Shown: positions 27,855 to 39,626, numbered from the stretch's first letter. The stretch: DNA of 64,000 nucleotides from Limimaricola soesokkakensis (GCF_900172345.1 NZ_FWFY01000002.1:434001-498000); one strand, 5' to 3'. Notes: generated from the letters alone by a model not told the origin. Program-made: numbers and translations.

Positions 27855-29093
27855 TCAGGCGGGGGCGGCGATCGGGGCCCGGGCCTCGCGGATCGGCAGG
27901 TGCACGATCGCCGACAGCGCGCCTACGCCGACGCCGACCCACCACACCGCTTCGTAATTGCCGTAGATGTCGTACATCCGCCCGCCGAGCCAGACGCCCA
28001 TGAAGCTGCCGAGCTGGTGGCTGAAGAACACGATGCCGTAGAGCGTGCCCATGTAGCGCAGCCCGTAGAGATGCGCGACGAGGCCGGAGGTGAGCGGCAC
28101 CGTGGCGAGCCACAGGCTGCCCATCACGCCCGAGAAGATCAGCACCGTCGCCGGCGTCATCGGCGTCAGAATGAACCACGCCGCCGCCAGCGTCCGACCG
28201 GTATAGATCCCGGCCAGCAGGTACTTGCGGCTATAGCGCTTGCCGGCCCAGCCCGCCGCGATGGTGCCCGCGATGTTGGCCAGCCCGATCAGCGAGATCG
28301 CCACCGCGCCGAGGCCTGCGGTCGTGGTGATCCCCAGCGAGGCCAGCACGCCGCCGGCGGCGATTGGCGCGCAGATCTCGGTCACGAAGGCCGGGAAATG
28401 CGCGGTGATGAAGGCGAGCTGGTAGCCGCAGGAGAAGAAGCCGATGAAGATCAGCGCATAGGAAGGATCCCGCGCGGCGCGGCCCAGCACGCGGGCCATG
28501 CTCTCCTGCAGCTCTGCCGTCGAGGCGGGGGCGGGAGAGCGCATCATCGGCAGGGTCAGCAAGCTGGCGAGAATCAGCCCGGCGAAGACGAGGAAGACCG
28601 ATTGCCAGGTCATGTAGCCCAGCAGGATCTCGGCCATCGGCGCGCCGAAGACCTGCCCCGCCGATCCCGCCGCCGTCGCTACCGCGAGCGCCATTGAGCG
28701 ATTCTCGTTCGAAGCGGCGCGGCCCACCACGGCGAGGATCACCCCGAAGCCGGTGCCGGCGATACCGAATCCCACCAAGATCTCCAGAAGCTGGTGCTGG
28801 ATCGGCAGGGTCGCGCCCGCCGACAGGATCAGGCCGGCGGCATAGGCCAGAGCGCCCAGCACGATCGCCTTGCGGTCGCCGACCTTCTCGGCCATCGCCG
28901 CGAAGAGCGGCTGGCCGATTCCCCAGGCGAGGTTCTGGATCGCGATGGCGAGGCTGAACTCGGCCCGCGGCCAGCCGAACTCCTCGGCGATGGGGATCTG
29001 GAACACGCCGAAGCTCGCGCGGATGGCGAAGCCTGCCATCACAATGATGCAACCGGCGATCAGGACGGGGGTAAAGAGCGGCTGACGTGTCAT
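27855..29093 (-). CDS. MFS transporter
   Basis: A 412-residue inner-membrane carrier with twelve predicted hydrophobic helices. The cytoplasmic loop 2-3 contains EKVGDRKAIVLGALAYAAGL, a variant of the MFS signature, and helix 4 has GIAGTGFGVILAVVGRAAS. The N-terminal GFAIRASFGVFQIPI and the NLAWGIGQPLFAAM region resemble the monocarboxylate/oxalate-type MFS branch. Substrate unknown. The ATG at 29093 begins just before helix 1. A GNAT gene lies 99 bases upstream on the same strand. Confidence 0.88.
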   Translation of the reverse strand: MTRQPLFTPVLIAGCIIVMAGFAIRASFGVFQIPIAEEFGWPRAEFSLAIAIQNLAWGIGQPLFAAMAEKVGDRKAIVLGALAYAAGLILSAGATLPIQHQLLEILVGFGIAGTGFGVILAVVGRAASNENRSMALAVATAAGSAGQVFGAPMAEILLGYMTWQSVFLVFAGLILASLLTLPMMRSPAPASTAELQESMARVLGRAARDPSYALIFIGFFSCGYQLAFITAHFPAFVTEICAPIAAGGVLASLGITTTAGLGAVAISLIGLANIAGTIAAGWAGKRYSRKYLLAGIYTGRTLAAAWFILTPMTPATVLIFSGVMGSLWLATVPLTSGLVAHLYGLRYMGTLYGIVFFSHQLGSFMGVWLGGRMYDIYGNYEAVWWVGVGVGALSAIVHLPIREARAPIAAPA

Positions 29094-29192
29094 GCGCGAT
29101 CTAGGCGCCGCCGGCGTGGCGGTGTCAATCTCCGGCGTTTCGCGGGCGGCAGGGCCGGGTTTTGCGTATTTGGGGAACAAAGTTGCCCGAAA

Positions 29193-29687
29193 TCAGGGAC
29201 GGGGGGCGGCGTCCCACAAAAAGAGCAGGTCGGTGATCTCCGCGGTCCCGATCCGCTCCGGCCGGCGCTCGGCCAGTCGCGCACCCGTGGCCTCATAGAA
29301 TCGGCAGGCGCGGTCATTGCCGCCCAACACCAGCGCGGAAAGCCGCCCCGGCGCGGGGCCGAGTGCCGCGGCAAGAAGTGCGCGACCGAGGCCCCGGCCT
29401 TGTGCAGCGCGGGTGAGGTAGAGGGCGTGAAGCTCGTCTGAGTAGCCGCGCGCCGCGAGCGCCGCCTCGCGTTGCGGGCCGATCTGCGCGAAGCCCGCAC
29501 CCGGCGCGATCACGATGCGGCTGCCACCTCGGGCAATCTGCTCGCGCCATTGCCGCAGTCGAAAGTCGCGGTCGAAGCGCGCGATCTCTTCCGCGGGCAG
29601 CAGGCCGGGATAGGTTTCGGCCCAGCAGGTCACGTGCAGATCGGCCAGTTCGGGCGCGTCGCTGGGGCGGGCAATGCGGATCTCCAT
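29193..29687 (-). CDS. GNAT-family N-acetyltransferase
   Basis: A 164-residue acetyl-CoA-dependent acyltransferase. MEIRIARPSDAPELADLHV starts the fold. The CoA pyrophosphate loop is in LTRAAQGRGLGRALLAAAL (Q-x-x-G-x-G/A), followed by NDRACRFYEATGA. Such enzymes acetylate amines on small molecules or proteins; the substrate is not predictable. Start MEIRIARP at 29687 is chosen over an upstream start because the fold begins there. Divergent from zapE. Confidence 0.85.
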   Translation of the reverse strand: MEIRIARPSDAPELADLHVTCWAETYPGLLPAEEIARFDRDFRLRQWREQIARGGSRIVIAPGAGFAQIGPQREAALAARGYSDELHALYLTRAAQGRGLGRALLAAALGPAPGRLSALVLGGNDRACRFYEATGARLAERRPERIGTAEITDLLFLWDAAPRP

Positions 29688-29753
29688 GGCCGCGACCCTC
29701 GCGTGCGGCGCGCCGCTTTGCAATGCGCCGGGCGGCAGCTATGTCGCCATCCC

Positions 29754-30827
29754 ATGAGCATCGAAGACGCCTACCGCGCCCGCATCGAGCAGGGCGCGCT
29801 GAAACCCGACCCGGCGCAAGAGGCCGTGCTGCCCGCGCTCGACCGCGTGGCCCGCGACCTCGCGCGCCAGCCCGAGCCGCAGCGCGGCGGCTGGTTCCGA
29901 AAGCCCAAACCTCCGGAGCCGGTGAAGGGCCTGTACTTCTGGGGCGGGGTGGGGCGCGGCAAGTCGATGCTGATGGACCTGCTCTACGAGGAGATCGACC
30001 TGCCCAAGGCGCGCTGGCACTTCCACGCCTTCATGCAACGGGTCCACGCCGACATGAACAAGGCCCGCGCGCAGGGCGTCGACGACGCCATCGCGCCGGT
30101 GGCCGAGGGGCTGGCGGGAGAGCTGCGGTTCCTTGCCTTCGACGAGATGCAGATCACCGACATCACCGATGCGATGATCGTCGGTCGCCTGTTCGAGAAG
30201 CTGTTCGAGCAGGGCGTCACCATCGTCACCACCTCGAACCGGGTGCCGGACGACCTCTACAAGGACGGGCTGAACCGCCAGCTGTTCCTGCCGTTCATCG
30301 AGAAATTGAAGGCGCGGATGGAGGTGCTGGAGCTGGAAAGCCCCGTCGATCACCGGCAAGGGCGGCTCAAGGGCTCGGAAAGCTGGATCATGCCAAATGA
30401 TTCGAGCGCGCGCGCGAAGCTCGACGCGATCTGGGCGGATCTGGCGGGCGCGCCGGGGGGCGAGCCGCTCGTGCTGCGCGTGTCAGGGCGCGAGGTGACC
30501 GTGCCGGAGTACCGCAATGGCATCGCACGGGCGGGATTTCACGAGCTGTGCGGCCGGCCCCTCGGCGCGGCCGACTATCTCGCGCTCGCCGAAGCGGTGA
30601 AGATGCTGATGATCGACGGCATTCCGCGGCTGTCGCGCTCGAACTTCAACGAGGCAAAGCGATTCGTGACGCTGATCGACGCGCTCTACGAGGCGAAGAC
30701 CCGGCTCGTGGCCTCGGCAGCAGCGGCGCCTGCCTATCTCTATGTCGAGGGCGAGGGCAGCTTCGAATTCGAACGCACCGCGAGCCGGCTGGAAGAAATG
30801 CAGGGCGAAGACTGGGGCCGCATTTGA
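29754..30827 (+). CDS. zapE: AFG1-family ATPase ZapE
   Basis: A 357-residue AAA-type ATPase related to yeast Afg1 and bacterial ZapE, which acts on FtsZ rings in E. coli. Walker A GGVGRGKS is at 64-71 and Walker B LRFLAFDEMQ near 122-131. Sensor 1 is in TIVTTSNRVPDDLYKDGL, and ALYEAKTRLV lies near the end, all typical. It stands alone, divergent from a GNAT gene. A 10-bp hairpin without a T run follows the stop. Confidence 0.93.
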   Translation: MSIEDAYRARIEQGALKPDPAQEAVLPALDRVARDLARQPEPQRGGWFRKPKPPEPVKGLYFWGGVGRGKSMLMDLLYEEIDLPKARWHFHAFMQRVHADMNKARAQGVDDAIAPVAEGLAGELRFLAFDEMQITDITDAMIVGRLFEKLFEQGVTIVTTSNRVPDDLYKDGLNRQLFLPFIEKLKARMEVLELESPVDHRQGRLKGSESWIMPNDSSARAKLDAIWADLAGAPGGEPLVLRVSGREVTVPEYRNGIARAGFHELCGRPLGAADYLALAEAVKMLMIDGIPRLSRSNFNEAKRFVTLIDALYEAKTRLVASAAAAPAYLYVEGEGSFEFERTASRLEEMQGEDWGRI

Positions 30828-30835
30828 TGCAGTAT

Positions 30836-30864
30836 GAAGGGGGCCGTTTCCCCTGGCCCCCTTC
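30836..30864. terminator. Possible terminator hairpin after zapE
   Basis: GAAGGGGGCC (30836-30845) and GGCCCCCTTC (30855-30864) form a perfect 10-bp stem with a 9-base loop. No T run follows on either strand, so it may act as an mRNA end stabiliser instead of an intrinsic terminator. The rest of 30865-31078 holds nothing I can name beyond two copies of GGCGCAATT. Confidence 0.4.
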
Positions 30865-31078
30865 CTCACTGCCCGTCAACCTGCCGAAGTCCCGATCTTT
30901 CCTGCCGAGATATTCGGTTCGTTCCCCTGCATTCAGAATCCTGAATTGACCGCGGTGGGTCAACCGAAGGGCGTAGTTTCGTAACGTCGTTAACTTTTAG
31001 CGGGACGCCGATCGCGCCTTGCATATTGGCGCAATTCGGCAGGTTCGCTGCGCCACCATTCGGCGCAATTGCCTGTAT

Positions 31079-31603
31079 TTATGGCGAAGTTTTCTTTTCA
31101 TGGAGCAAAGACAGCACCATCGGTGCGTTACAGTCGGGCGAGACGGGTGCGGGAGAGGCAGTTAGCGGCGTCCACCATGGAATCGTCGATTCGGACACGA
31201 ATCGGTTGTCGACGCAGACATCCTGCCCGGCATTGCCGGCGTTGAAGCCAAAGCCCGGATCGCCGCAATTCGCGACGCCGCCATCGGCGTTCCAGGCTTG
31301 GAAGACGCCGATTCCAGGCATTGGAAAGCGCATGGCGCGCGGGTCGAAGCTCAGCAGCCAGGTGGTCTCGGGCGTCAGCGCGTCGAGGCTCCAGCCGCCG
31401 ATCCGCACGCCATCCTGCCAGCCGGTGATTTCGAAATGGGTCAGATCGGATTCGGTGACGCGCGCTGCCTGCAACAGGGCGTCGGGAAACCGCATGGTGC
31501 CGGTCATGCTGTAGCCCGAGGCGCCGCGCCAGCAGAAGTGCAGCTCAACCGCCTGCGCGGGGCCGGCAGCCAGCGCCGCGAGAAGCGGCGGCCAGAGCCT
31601 CAT
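31079..31603 (-). CDS. Exported protein of unknown function, coupled to folC
   Basis: A 174-residue protein with a short signal peptide ([18 protein letters not shown]) and mature start VELHFCWRGASGYSM. It contains four cysteines (HFCWRG, ANCGDP, DVCVDN, PDCNAP), likely two disulfides. The pattern MRFPDALL, HFEITGWQDG and TWLLSFDPRAMRFP suggests a beta-rich domain. Its ATG overlaps the folC stop as ATGA, so it is translated from the accD-folC message. No family recognised; codon use looks like the neighbours. Confidence 0.65.
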   Translation of the reverse strand: MRLWPPLLAALAAGPAQAVELHFCWRGASGYSMTGTMRFPDALLQAARVTESDLTHFEITGWQDGVRIGGWSLDALTPETTWLLSFDPRAMRFPMPGIGVFQAWNADGGVANCGDPGFGFNAGNAGQDVCVDNRFVSESTIPWWTPLTASPAPVSPDCNAPMVLSLLHEKKTSP

Positions 31604-32877
31604 CCGTTGTCGCGCAACACGTGGCCCGCCAGATAGAGCGAGCCGCAGATTAGGATGCGCGCGCCCGGCTCCCGCGCGGTTATGGCGCGGATCGCCCCGG
31701 CCACGTCATTAGCCTCGGCCACCTGCGCGAAACCCGCCGTGCGGGCGGCGGCGGCGGTCTCGGCGGCGGGGATAGTGTTGACCTCGCCGGGAATCGAGAC
31801 CGCCTGAAGGCTTTGCGCCACCTCGGCCAAGGGGCGCAGATAGCCCGCGATATCCTTGGTGTTGAGCATGCCGCAGACCAGATGCGTCGCGCGCTCCGGC
31901 AGTTCGCGCAGCGTCTGCGCCAGCACAGCGCCCGCCGCCGGGTTGTGGCCGCCATCGAGCCACAGCTCGGCCCCGCCGGCGAGTTCCACCAGCGGGCCGC
32001 GGCCCAGCTTCTGCATTCGGGCGGGCCACTGGGCGCGGGTCGCGGCCTCGCAGGCGGCCTCGTCCTGGCCCAGTGCCCGCAGCGCCGCGATGGCGGTGCC
32101 CGCGTTCACCAGCTGATGCGGACCGCGAAGGGTTGGCAGCGGCAGATCCAGAAGCCCGCGCTCGTCCTGGTAGATCAGGCGGCCGCGCTCGGTCGTGACA
32201 TGCCAGTGCTGGCCATGCGCCAGAAGCGGCACGCCGAGCCGCGCGGCCTTGGCCTCGATCACCTCGAGCGCGGCCTCGTGCTGCGGCGCCACCACGCAGG
32301 GCACGCCGCGCTTGAGAATGCCGGCCTTCTCGCCGGCGATCTCTTCGAGCGTCTCGCCCAGATATTGCTGGTGGTCGAGATCGACGGGGGTGATGACGGT
32401 GAGCGCCGGACGCTCGACCACGTTGGTCGCGTCGAGGCGGCCGCCGAGGCCGGTCTCGAGCAGCGTCCACTCGGCCGGACTCTCGGCAAAGGCCATGAGC
32501 GCCGCCGCCGTGGTGATCTCGAAATAGGTGATCGGGTCTGGGCCGTTCGCCGCGTGGGTGCGGTCCAGCAGATCGGTCAGAGCCGGCTCTGAGATGAGCT
32601 CGCCCGCGAGCCGGATCCGCTCGTGAAACCGCGCCAGATGCGGCGAGGTATAGGCGTGGACGCGGTCGCCCGACGCCTCGAGCCCGGCGCGGATCATCGC
32701 CTGGGTCGAGCCCTTGCCGTTGGTCCCGGCGAGATGGATCACCGGGGGCAGCCGCCGCTCGGGATGGTCAAGCGCCGCCAGCAGCCGCCACACCCGGTCG
32801 AGCGTCAGGTCGATGACCTTGGGGTGCAGCGTCATCATCCGCGCGAGAATCGCGTCGGATCCGGGCGCAGCGCTCAT
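31600..32877 (-). CDS. folC: Folylpolyglutamate synthase / dihydrofolate synthase
   Basis: Adds glutamate to (dihydro)pteroate and folates. The 425 residues have the P-loop GTNGKGST at 51-58, preceded by PPVIHLA, then [15 protein letters not shown], the DATNVV loop, and [26 protein letters not shown], all Mur-ligase-family FolC hallmarks. [10 protein letters not shown] lies in the C-terminal domain. The ATG overlaps the accD stop (ATGA), the usual accD-folC order, and its own stop overlaps the exported-protein gene. Confidence 0.96.
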   Translation of the reverse strand: MSAAPGSDAILARMMTLHPKVIDLTLDRVWRLLAALDHPERRLPPVIHLAGTNGKGSTQAMIRAGLEASGDRVHAYTSPHLARFHERIRLAGELISEPALTDLLDRTHAANGPDPITYFEITTAAALMAFAESPAEWTLLETGLGGRLDATNVVERPALTVITPVDLDHQQYLGETLEEIAGEKAGILKRGVPCVVAPQHEAALEVIEAKAARLGVPLLAHGQHWHVTTERGRLIYQDERGLLDLPLPTLRGPHQLVNAGTAIAALRALGQDEAACEAATRAQWPARMQKLGRGPLVELAGGAELWLDGGHNPAAGAVLAQTLRELPERATHLVCGMLNTKDIAGYLRPLAEVAQSLQAVSIPGEVNTIPAAETAAAARTAGFAQVAEANDVAGAIRAITAREPGARILICGSLYLAGHVLRDNG

Positions 32878-33866
32878 TTCTTCGACGTCTCCGCCTTCTT
32901 GGCGGGGGCGGGCTTGGCGGCCGGGGTTTCGACCGGCTTGTCCTGCGCCGCTTCGGCATCCTTGGCCGCCGCCGGTTCCGGCGTGGCCGGGGCGGGCAGA
33001 TCGCCCATCACAGCGGGCTCCAGCCCCATCAGCATCCGGGTGATGCCGATCAACTCCTCGCGCAGCTTGCCGCGCGCCGTCACCCGGTCCAGCATGCCAT
33101 GGTCGAGCAGGTACTCGGCGCGCTGGAACCCCTCGGGCAGCTTCTCGCGGATCGTCTGCTCGATCACGCGCGGACCGGCAAAGCAGATCAGCGCGTTCGG
33201 CTCGGCGATCTGCACGTCGCCCAGCATCGCGTAGGAGGCGGTGACGCCGCCGGTGGTGGGGTGCGTGAGCACCACGATATAGGGCAGCCCGGCCTCCTTG
33301 AGCATCTCCACCGCGACCGTGGTGCGCGGCATCTGCATCAGGCTGAGAATCCCCTCCTGCATCCGCGCGCCGCCGGCGGCCGAGAAGAGCACCAGCGGGC
33401 ATTTCAGCTTCACCGCGTGTTCGGCCGCCGCGATGATCGCGTTGCCGACATACATGCCCATCGACCCGGCCATGAAGGAGAAGTCCTGACCGGCGGCGAC
33501 GATCTTGGTGCGGCCGATCTCGCCCTCGGCCACCAGCATCGCCTCCTTTTCCGAGGTCTTGCGGCGGGCTTCCTTGATCCGGTCGACATATTTCTTCTGG
33601 TCGCGGAAGTTGAGCGGGTCGGCGATCGGCTCAGGCACCTTCACCTCCGTGAAGACGCCGCCGTCGAACAGCGCCTTGAACCGGTCGCGCGGCGTGATCG
33701 CCATGTGGTGTTCGCAATTGGTGCAGACGTTGAGATTGTCCGCCAACTCGCGGTGGAACAGCATCGTCCCGCACTCGTCGCACTTGGTCCACAGGTTCTC
33801 GGGCACCTCGCGGCGCGAGAAGATCGAGTTGATCCGCGGACGGACGTAGTTGGAAATCCAGTTCAT
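32874..33866 (-). CDS. accD: Acetyl-CoA carboxylase carboxyltransferase beta subunit
   Basis: Beta subunit of the carboxyltransferase that makes malonyl-CoA for fatty-acid synthesis. The 330 residues begin with a zinc ribbon ([10 protein letters not shown] and NVCTNCEHH), then the crotonase-like core with [15 protein letters not shown] and [12 protein letters not shown], and [16 protein letters not shown]. The last 45 residues are an Ala/Pro/Lys-rich tail beyond the catalytic fold, as often seen in this group. Followed by folC with a 4-base overlap; divergent from ilvD. Confidence 0.96.
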   Translation of the reverse strand: MNWISNYVRPRINSIFSRREVPENLWTKCDECGTMLFHRELADNLNVCTNCEHHMAITPRDRFKALFDGGVFTEVKVPEPIADPLNFRDQKKYVDRIKEARRKTSEKEAMLVAEGEIGRTKIVAAGQDFSFMAGSMGMYVGNAIIAAAEHAVKLKCPLVLFSAAGGARMQEGILSLMQMPRTTVAVEMLKEAGLPYIVVLTHPTTGGVTASYAMLGDVQIAEPNALICFAGPRVIEQTIREKLPEGFQRAEYLLDHGMLDRVTARGKLREELIGITRMLMGLEPAVMGDLPAPATPEPAAAKDAEAAQDKPVETPAAKPAPAKKAETSKK

Positions 33867-34146
33867 CTTGCAGCTCCGGGCGCGTCGGGTCGAGACGGAG
33901 ATACGCCCCGCGACGTCGGAATGCAATTCGGCCTGCTGCCGCATTACCGCAGTGGGGCCCGGCCCGGGAGGGGGTTTGCGGATCTGTCCCGAAAGTGCGG
34001 CCCGGCGGGACCTTCGTTGCGGGTTTCGGGCAGAAAAGGCGCGGATTGTGCCGCCTTGCCGCCTCGGGGAGGGTCATCGCGGCTTGCCGTTGCGGCGGGG
34101 CCTGTCTATCCCTTGCCACCAGCTAACTCCGGGAAGGGACAGCCCC

Positions 34147-35876
<1,730 letters not shown>

Positions 35877-35880
<4 letters not shown>

Positions 35881-36506
35881 GACGTTTCGGCCTGCCTTGG
35901 CGGGCCGGAGCCGGCCGTCCAATCCGTACGCCCTTTGGGGCAGCGGCGCGGGCGGCCTCGCCTTTGCGCCAGCCCGGCGCGGATTGGGCCTGGCGGCCCG
36001 GGCCGTGGGGCGGGGCGGTGGGTTCGACCGACCCGGTCGCGAACGGTGCCGATCTCGGCTGCGAGGTGCGGCTGTTCCACGATGCGGCGCAGGGAGGGGT
36101 CCGGCTTGGCCGCGGCACGGATGATGCTGACGCAACGCATCCGCTGCAATTTGGCCTCGAAGGCTTCGACGGCGGATTTCTCAGCCTTGCCATAGCCCTG
36201 CCCAAGGGTGCTCTGGCGGGGCTGGAACGACGTCACCTGCTGGGCCTCGACCTCGCATGGGCTGCGCAGGACATGCCGCGCGCCTATGCCCGTCTCAACC
36301 TGAAGCAAGGCCCCAACAGCGAAACGCTGCTGCGCGATTTGCCTCGAGGCGGCGCCACTGGCACCGAGTTCGATCTCTGGCCGCTCGGGATCGAGCCCGA
36401 GCGGGTGGATACAGGCTGGATCGACCTGATCTTCGAGGCACCGCTGCCGGCGCGGATCGAGATCCGCGATCTGGTGGTGGCGCGCAGGCCTCGCGCCGGG
36501 CTCTGA
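35877..36506 (+). CDS. DUF6478-like protein, coupled to ilvD
   Basis: A 209-residue cytoplasmic protein that appears to belong to a Rhodobacteraceae-restricted family (DUF6478). Core segments: [37 protein letters not shown], the strand-rich [40 protein letters not shown] and the end VDLIFE-like [23 protein letters not shown] at 35877 overlaps the ilvD stop and gives continuous family-like sequence. The N-terminal 30 residues are Arg/Gly-rich and less sure. Function unknown; the recurring RLNLKQGPN motif has no known activity. Confidence 0.7.
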
Positions 36507-36513
36507 GCCGCCC

Positions 36514-36546
36514 GGTTGACGCCGCGTCGATGGTGACGCGCGCGTC
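36514..36546. promoter_or_regulatory. Inverted-repeat cluster upstream of the dienoyl-CoA reductase gene
   Basis: TTGACGC (36514-36520) and GCGTCAA (36540-36546) are inverted. Inside them GACGC-C-GCGTC and the 12-bp palindrome GACGCGCGCGTC (36533-36544) repeat the same half-site, giving four GACGC cores in 33 bp, 38 bp before the ATG. A likely operator for a dimeric repressor. Confidence 0.45.
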
Positions 36547-36583
36547 AAGCGCCGCCAATCTCCGGGCACCAGGGAGGCCCGAC

Positions 36584-38599
36584 ATGTCCGCATATCCGAC
36601 GCTGCTATCGCCGATCGACCTCGGGCCGCTCCGCCTGCCCAACCGGGTGATGATGGGCTCAATGCATACCGGGCTCGAGGAGACCGGCGACTGGGGCCGG
36701 GTCGCGTCCTTCTACGCCGTCCGCGCCCGTGGCGGCGCGGGGCTGATGGTGACGGGCGGCATGGCGCCCAACCGCGAAGGCGGCGTCTATCCCGGCGCGG
36801 CCGGGCTCTTTAGCGAAGAGGACATCGCGAACCACGCCAGGGTCACCGGTGCGGTTCACGAGGCGGGGGGGCGCATCGCCATGCAGATCCTGCATGCGGG
36901 CCGCTACGCCTATTCCAAGCACTGTGTCGCGCCGTCGGCGATCAGGGCCCCGATCAGCGCCTTTACCCCCAACGCGCTCGACGAGGCGGGAATCGAGAAA
37001 CAGATCGCCGACATCGCCACCGCTGCCGCCCGCTCGGTCGAGGCGGGCTATGACGGGGTCGAGGTGATGGGCTCGGAGGGCTATTTCCTCAACCAGTTCC
37101 TCGCGCCGCGCACCAATCGCCGCGAGGATCGCTGGGGCGGCAGCCTCGAGAACCGGATGCGCCTGCCGGTCGAAGTTGTGCGCCGGGTCCGTGCCGCGCT
37201 GGGCCCCGAAAAACTGCTGATCTACCGCATTTCGCTGATCGACCTGGTGCCGGAGGGGCAGGACTGGTCCGAGATTGTGGCTCTGGCCCATGCCGTGACC
37301 GAGGCGGGTGCCGACGTGCTCAACACCGGCATCGGCTGGCACGAGGCGCGGGTGCCGACCATCGTGACCTCCGTGCCGCGCGCCGCCTTCGCGCATCTGA
37401 CCGCGAAGCTGCGCGCGGAGGTCGCGGCACCGGTCATCGCCTCGAACCGGATCAACACGCCCGAGGTGGCCGAGGCGATTCTCGCCGAGGGCCAAGCCGA
37501 CATGATCTCCATGGCGCGCCCCTTTCTCGCCGATCCGGATTTCGTCGCCAAGGCGGCGCGGGGCGATGCCGCGCGCATCGCACCCTGCATCGCCTGCAAT
37601 CAGGCCTGTCTCGATCACACCTTCTCGGGCATGCTGTCGAGCTGCCTCGTCAATCCGCGGGCCTGCCACGAGACCGAGCTGGTGCTGGAGCCGGTCATGA
37701 CTCCGCGCCGCATCGCGGTGGTCGGCGCCGGGCCGGCGGGTCTCTCGGCGGCGCTGGCCGCGATCGAGCGGGGGCACGCGGTGACGCTGTTCGACAGGGC
37801 GGAGCGGATCGGCGGGCAGCTGCATTACGCCGCCGCGATCCCCGGCAAGGAGGAGTTCCGCGGCCTGATCGACTGGTTCGAGACGGAAGTGGCCGCGAGC
37901 GCGATCGATCTGCGCCTCGGCCACGCGCCAAGCGCCGAGGAGCTGGCGGACTTCGACGCGGTGATCGTCGCCACCGGCGTGCGACCGCGCGATCCGGGCA
38001 TCCCGGGGCAGGAGGGGGACAACGTGATCTCCTATGCCGACCTGCTGTCAGGCCGGGTGCAGGCGGGGCCACGAGTCGCCGTGGTCGGCGCGGGCGGCAT
38101 CGGCTTCGACGTGGCCGAGTATCTGGTGACCGGGCATAGCACCACTATCGACCCGCCCGCCTGGCGCGCCGAATGGGGCGTGACCGATCCGTCGGTCGCG
38201 CGCGGCGGCCTCGCCCCCGAAGGGCCGCGCCCCGACCCGGCGATCCGCAAGGTGACGCTGCTGCAGCGCAAGGCCGAGAAGCTGGGCAAGCGGCTTGGCA
38301 AGACCACCGGCTGGGTGCATCGCGCTGGTCTGCAGATGCGCGCCGTCGAGATGCTGGGCGGCGTGAGCTACGAGCGGATCGACGCGCAGGGGCTGCATAT
38401 CACCACCTCGGAGGGGCCGCGGCTGATCGAGGCCGACACCATCGTGCTCTGCGCGGGTCAGGAGAGCGAGCGGACGCTGGCCGAAGCCCTGCGCGGCAGC
38501 GGGGTGGAGGCGCATCTGATCGGCGGCGCGGATGTCGCGGCCGAGCTCGATGCCAAGCGCGCGATCGATCAGGGCACGCGGCTCGCCGCTACGCTCTAG
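36584..38599 (+). CDS. fadH: NADPH-dependent 2,4-dienoyl-CoA reductase
   Basis: Removes double bonds at even positions of unsaturated fatty acyl-CoAs so that beta-oxidation can continue. The 671 residues combine an old-yellow-enzyme FMN barrel (residues 1-350, with ILHAGRYAYSKHC and NRREDRWGGSLENRMRLP), a [4Fe-4S] cluster CIACNQACLDHTFSGMLSSC (C-X2-C-X3-C-X11-C), and a C-terminal FAD/NADPH half starting AVVGAGPAGLSAALAA with a second Rossmann GAGGIGFDVAEYLV. Length matches E. coli FadH. GGGAGG precedes the ATG. Related trimethylamine dehydrogenases share the layout, but cluster spacing favours FadH. Confidence 0.92.
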   Translation: MSAYPTLLSPIDLGPLRLPNRVMMGSMHTGLEETGDWGRVASFYAVRARGGAGLMVTGGMAPNREGGVYPGAAGLFSEEDIANHARVTGAVHEAGGRIAMQILHAGRYAYSKHCVAPSAIRAPISAFTPNALDEAGIEKQIADIATAAARSVEAGYDGVEVMGSEGYFLNQFLAPRTNRREDRWGGSLENRMRLPVEVVRRVRAALGPEKLLIYRISLIDLVPEGQDWSEIVALAHAVTEAGADVLNTGIGWHEARVPTIVTSVPRAAFAHLTAKLRAEVAAPVIASNRINTPEVAEAILAEGQADMISMARPFLADPDFVAKAARGDAARIAPCIACNQACLDHTFSGMLSSCLVNPRACHETELVLEPVMTPRRIAVVGAGPAGLSAALAAIERGHAVTLFDRAERIGGQLHYAAAIPGKEEFRGLIDWFETEVAASAIDLRLGHAPSAEELADFDAVIVATGVRPRDPGIPGQEGDNVISYADLLSGRVQAGPRVAVVGAGGIGFDVAEYLVTGHSTTIDPPAWRAEWGVTDPSVARGGLAPEGPRPDPAIRKVTLLQRKAEKLGKRLGKTTGWVHRAGLQMRAVEMLGGVSYERIDAQGLHITTSEGPRLIEADTIVLCAGQESERTLAEALRGSGVEAHLIGGADVAAELDAKRAIDQGTRLAATL

Positions 38600-38720
38600 C
38601 TGTTTCCGCCTGCGCATCGGTCGCGCCCAAACCGCTATATTGTCAGGGCACGGACCAATTCATGCCCGAATCCTCCGTCATCCATGAGGTCGACCGAAAC
38701 GAACAGCGTGGAGAACGGCC

Positions 38721-39626
38721 ATGGACAGGCTGACCGAGATGGAGGCCTTCGCCACCGTGGTGGACCAAGGCGGGTTCACCGATGCGGCGCGCAAGATGGG
38801 CATCTCCAAATCCGCGGTGTCCAAGCATGTCTCCTCGCTCGAGGCGCGGCTGGGTGCGCGGCTCTTGAACCGCACCACGCGGCGCGTGTCTCCGACCGAA
38901 ATCGGCCTGGCCTATTACGACCGCGCCCGGCGCGTGCTCAACGACGCGGGCGAGGCCGACGCGCTGGTTACCTCGATGCAATCGGCGCCCTCGGGTCTGC
39001 TGCGGATCTCGGTCGCCACCGATTTCGGGGTCAATCATCTGAGCCCGGTGCTCGGCGATTTCCTTCAGGAATTTCCCGACATCACCGTCAACATGGTTCT
39101 CAACAACCGCTTCGTGGAGCTGATTTCCGAGGGTTTCGACATGGCGGTCCGCATCGGCGAGCTGGAGGACAGCACGCTGCGCGCTCGCAAGCTTACAGAG
39201 ACTTCCAAGAAGATGATCGCCTCCCCCGCCTATTTCGAGCGGTATGGCCGCCCTGCGCGGATCGACGATCTGAACGAGCACAAGCTGCTGCATTACTCGA
39301 ACGCCGCCAATGGCGCGGTGTGGAAGCTCACCGCCCCCTCCGGGGAAAAGCGGCAGGTGCGCACCGCGGGCTGGCTCACCGTCAATGATGGACAGTCGCT
39401 GCTCAATGCCTGCATCGGCGGGCTCGGCATCGCCTATCTGCCGTCCTTCCTCTACGCGGACGCGCTGCGAAAGGGTCTGGTGGAGGAGGCGATCCCGGAC
39501 TTGCCGACCGAGACGCAGGGCATCTACGCGGTCTACCCGCCGGGTCGCTTCACCCAGCCCAAGGTCCGCGCCTTCATCGATTTCCTGGTCGAGGCCTTCG
39601 CCGAGAAGGGCCCCGACACCTGGTAG
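38721..39626 (+). CDS. LysR-family transcriptional regulator (CrgA-like)
   Basis: A 301-residue regulator. The N-terminal winged helix-turn-helix (MEAFATVVDQGGFTDAARKM, ISKSAVSKHVSSLEARLGARL) is followed by NRTTRRVSPTEIG. A type-2 periplasmic-binding effector domain covers the rest, including MAVRIGELEDSTLRAR, which marks the CrgA/DmlR branch. Effector unknown. Its target may be the fadH gene just upstream or the cation pump downstream; neither shows a certain LysR box. Followed by a strong terminator. Confidence 0.93.
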   Translation: MDRLTEMEAFATVVDQGGFTDAARKMGISKSAVSKHVSSLEARLGARLLNRTTRRVSPTEIGLAYYDRARRVLNDAGEADALVTSMQSAPSGLLRISVATDFGVNHLSPVLGDFLQEFPDITVNMVLNNRFVELISEGFDMAVRIGELEDSTLRARKLTETSKKMIASPAYFERYGRPARIDDLNEHKLLHYSNAANGAVWKLTAPSGEKRQVRTAGWLTVNDGQSLLNACIGGLGIAYLPSFLYADALRKGLVEEAIPDLPTETQGIYAVYPPGRFTQPKVRAFIDFLVEAFAEKGPDTW

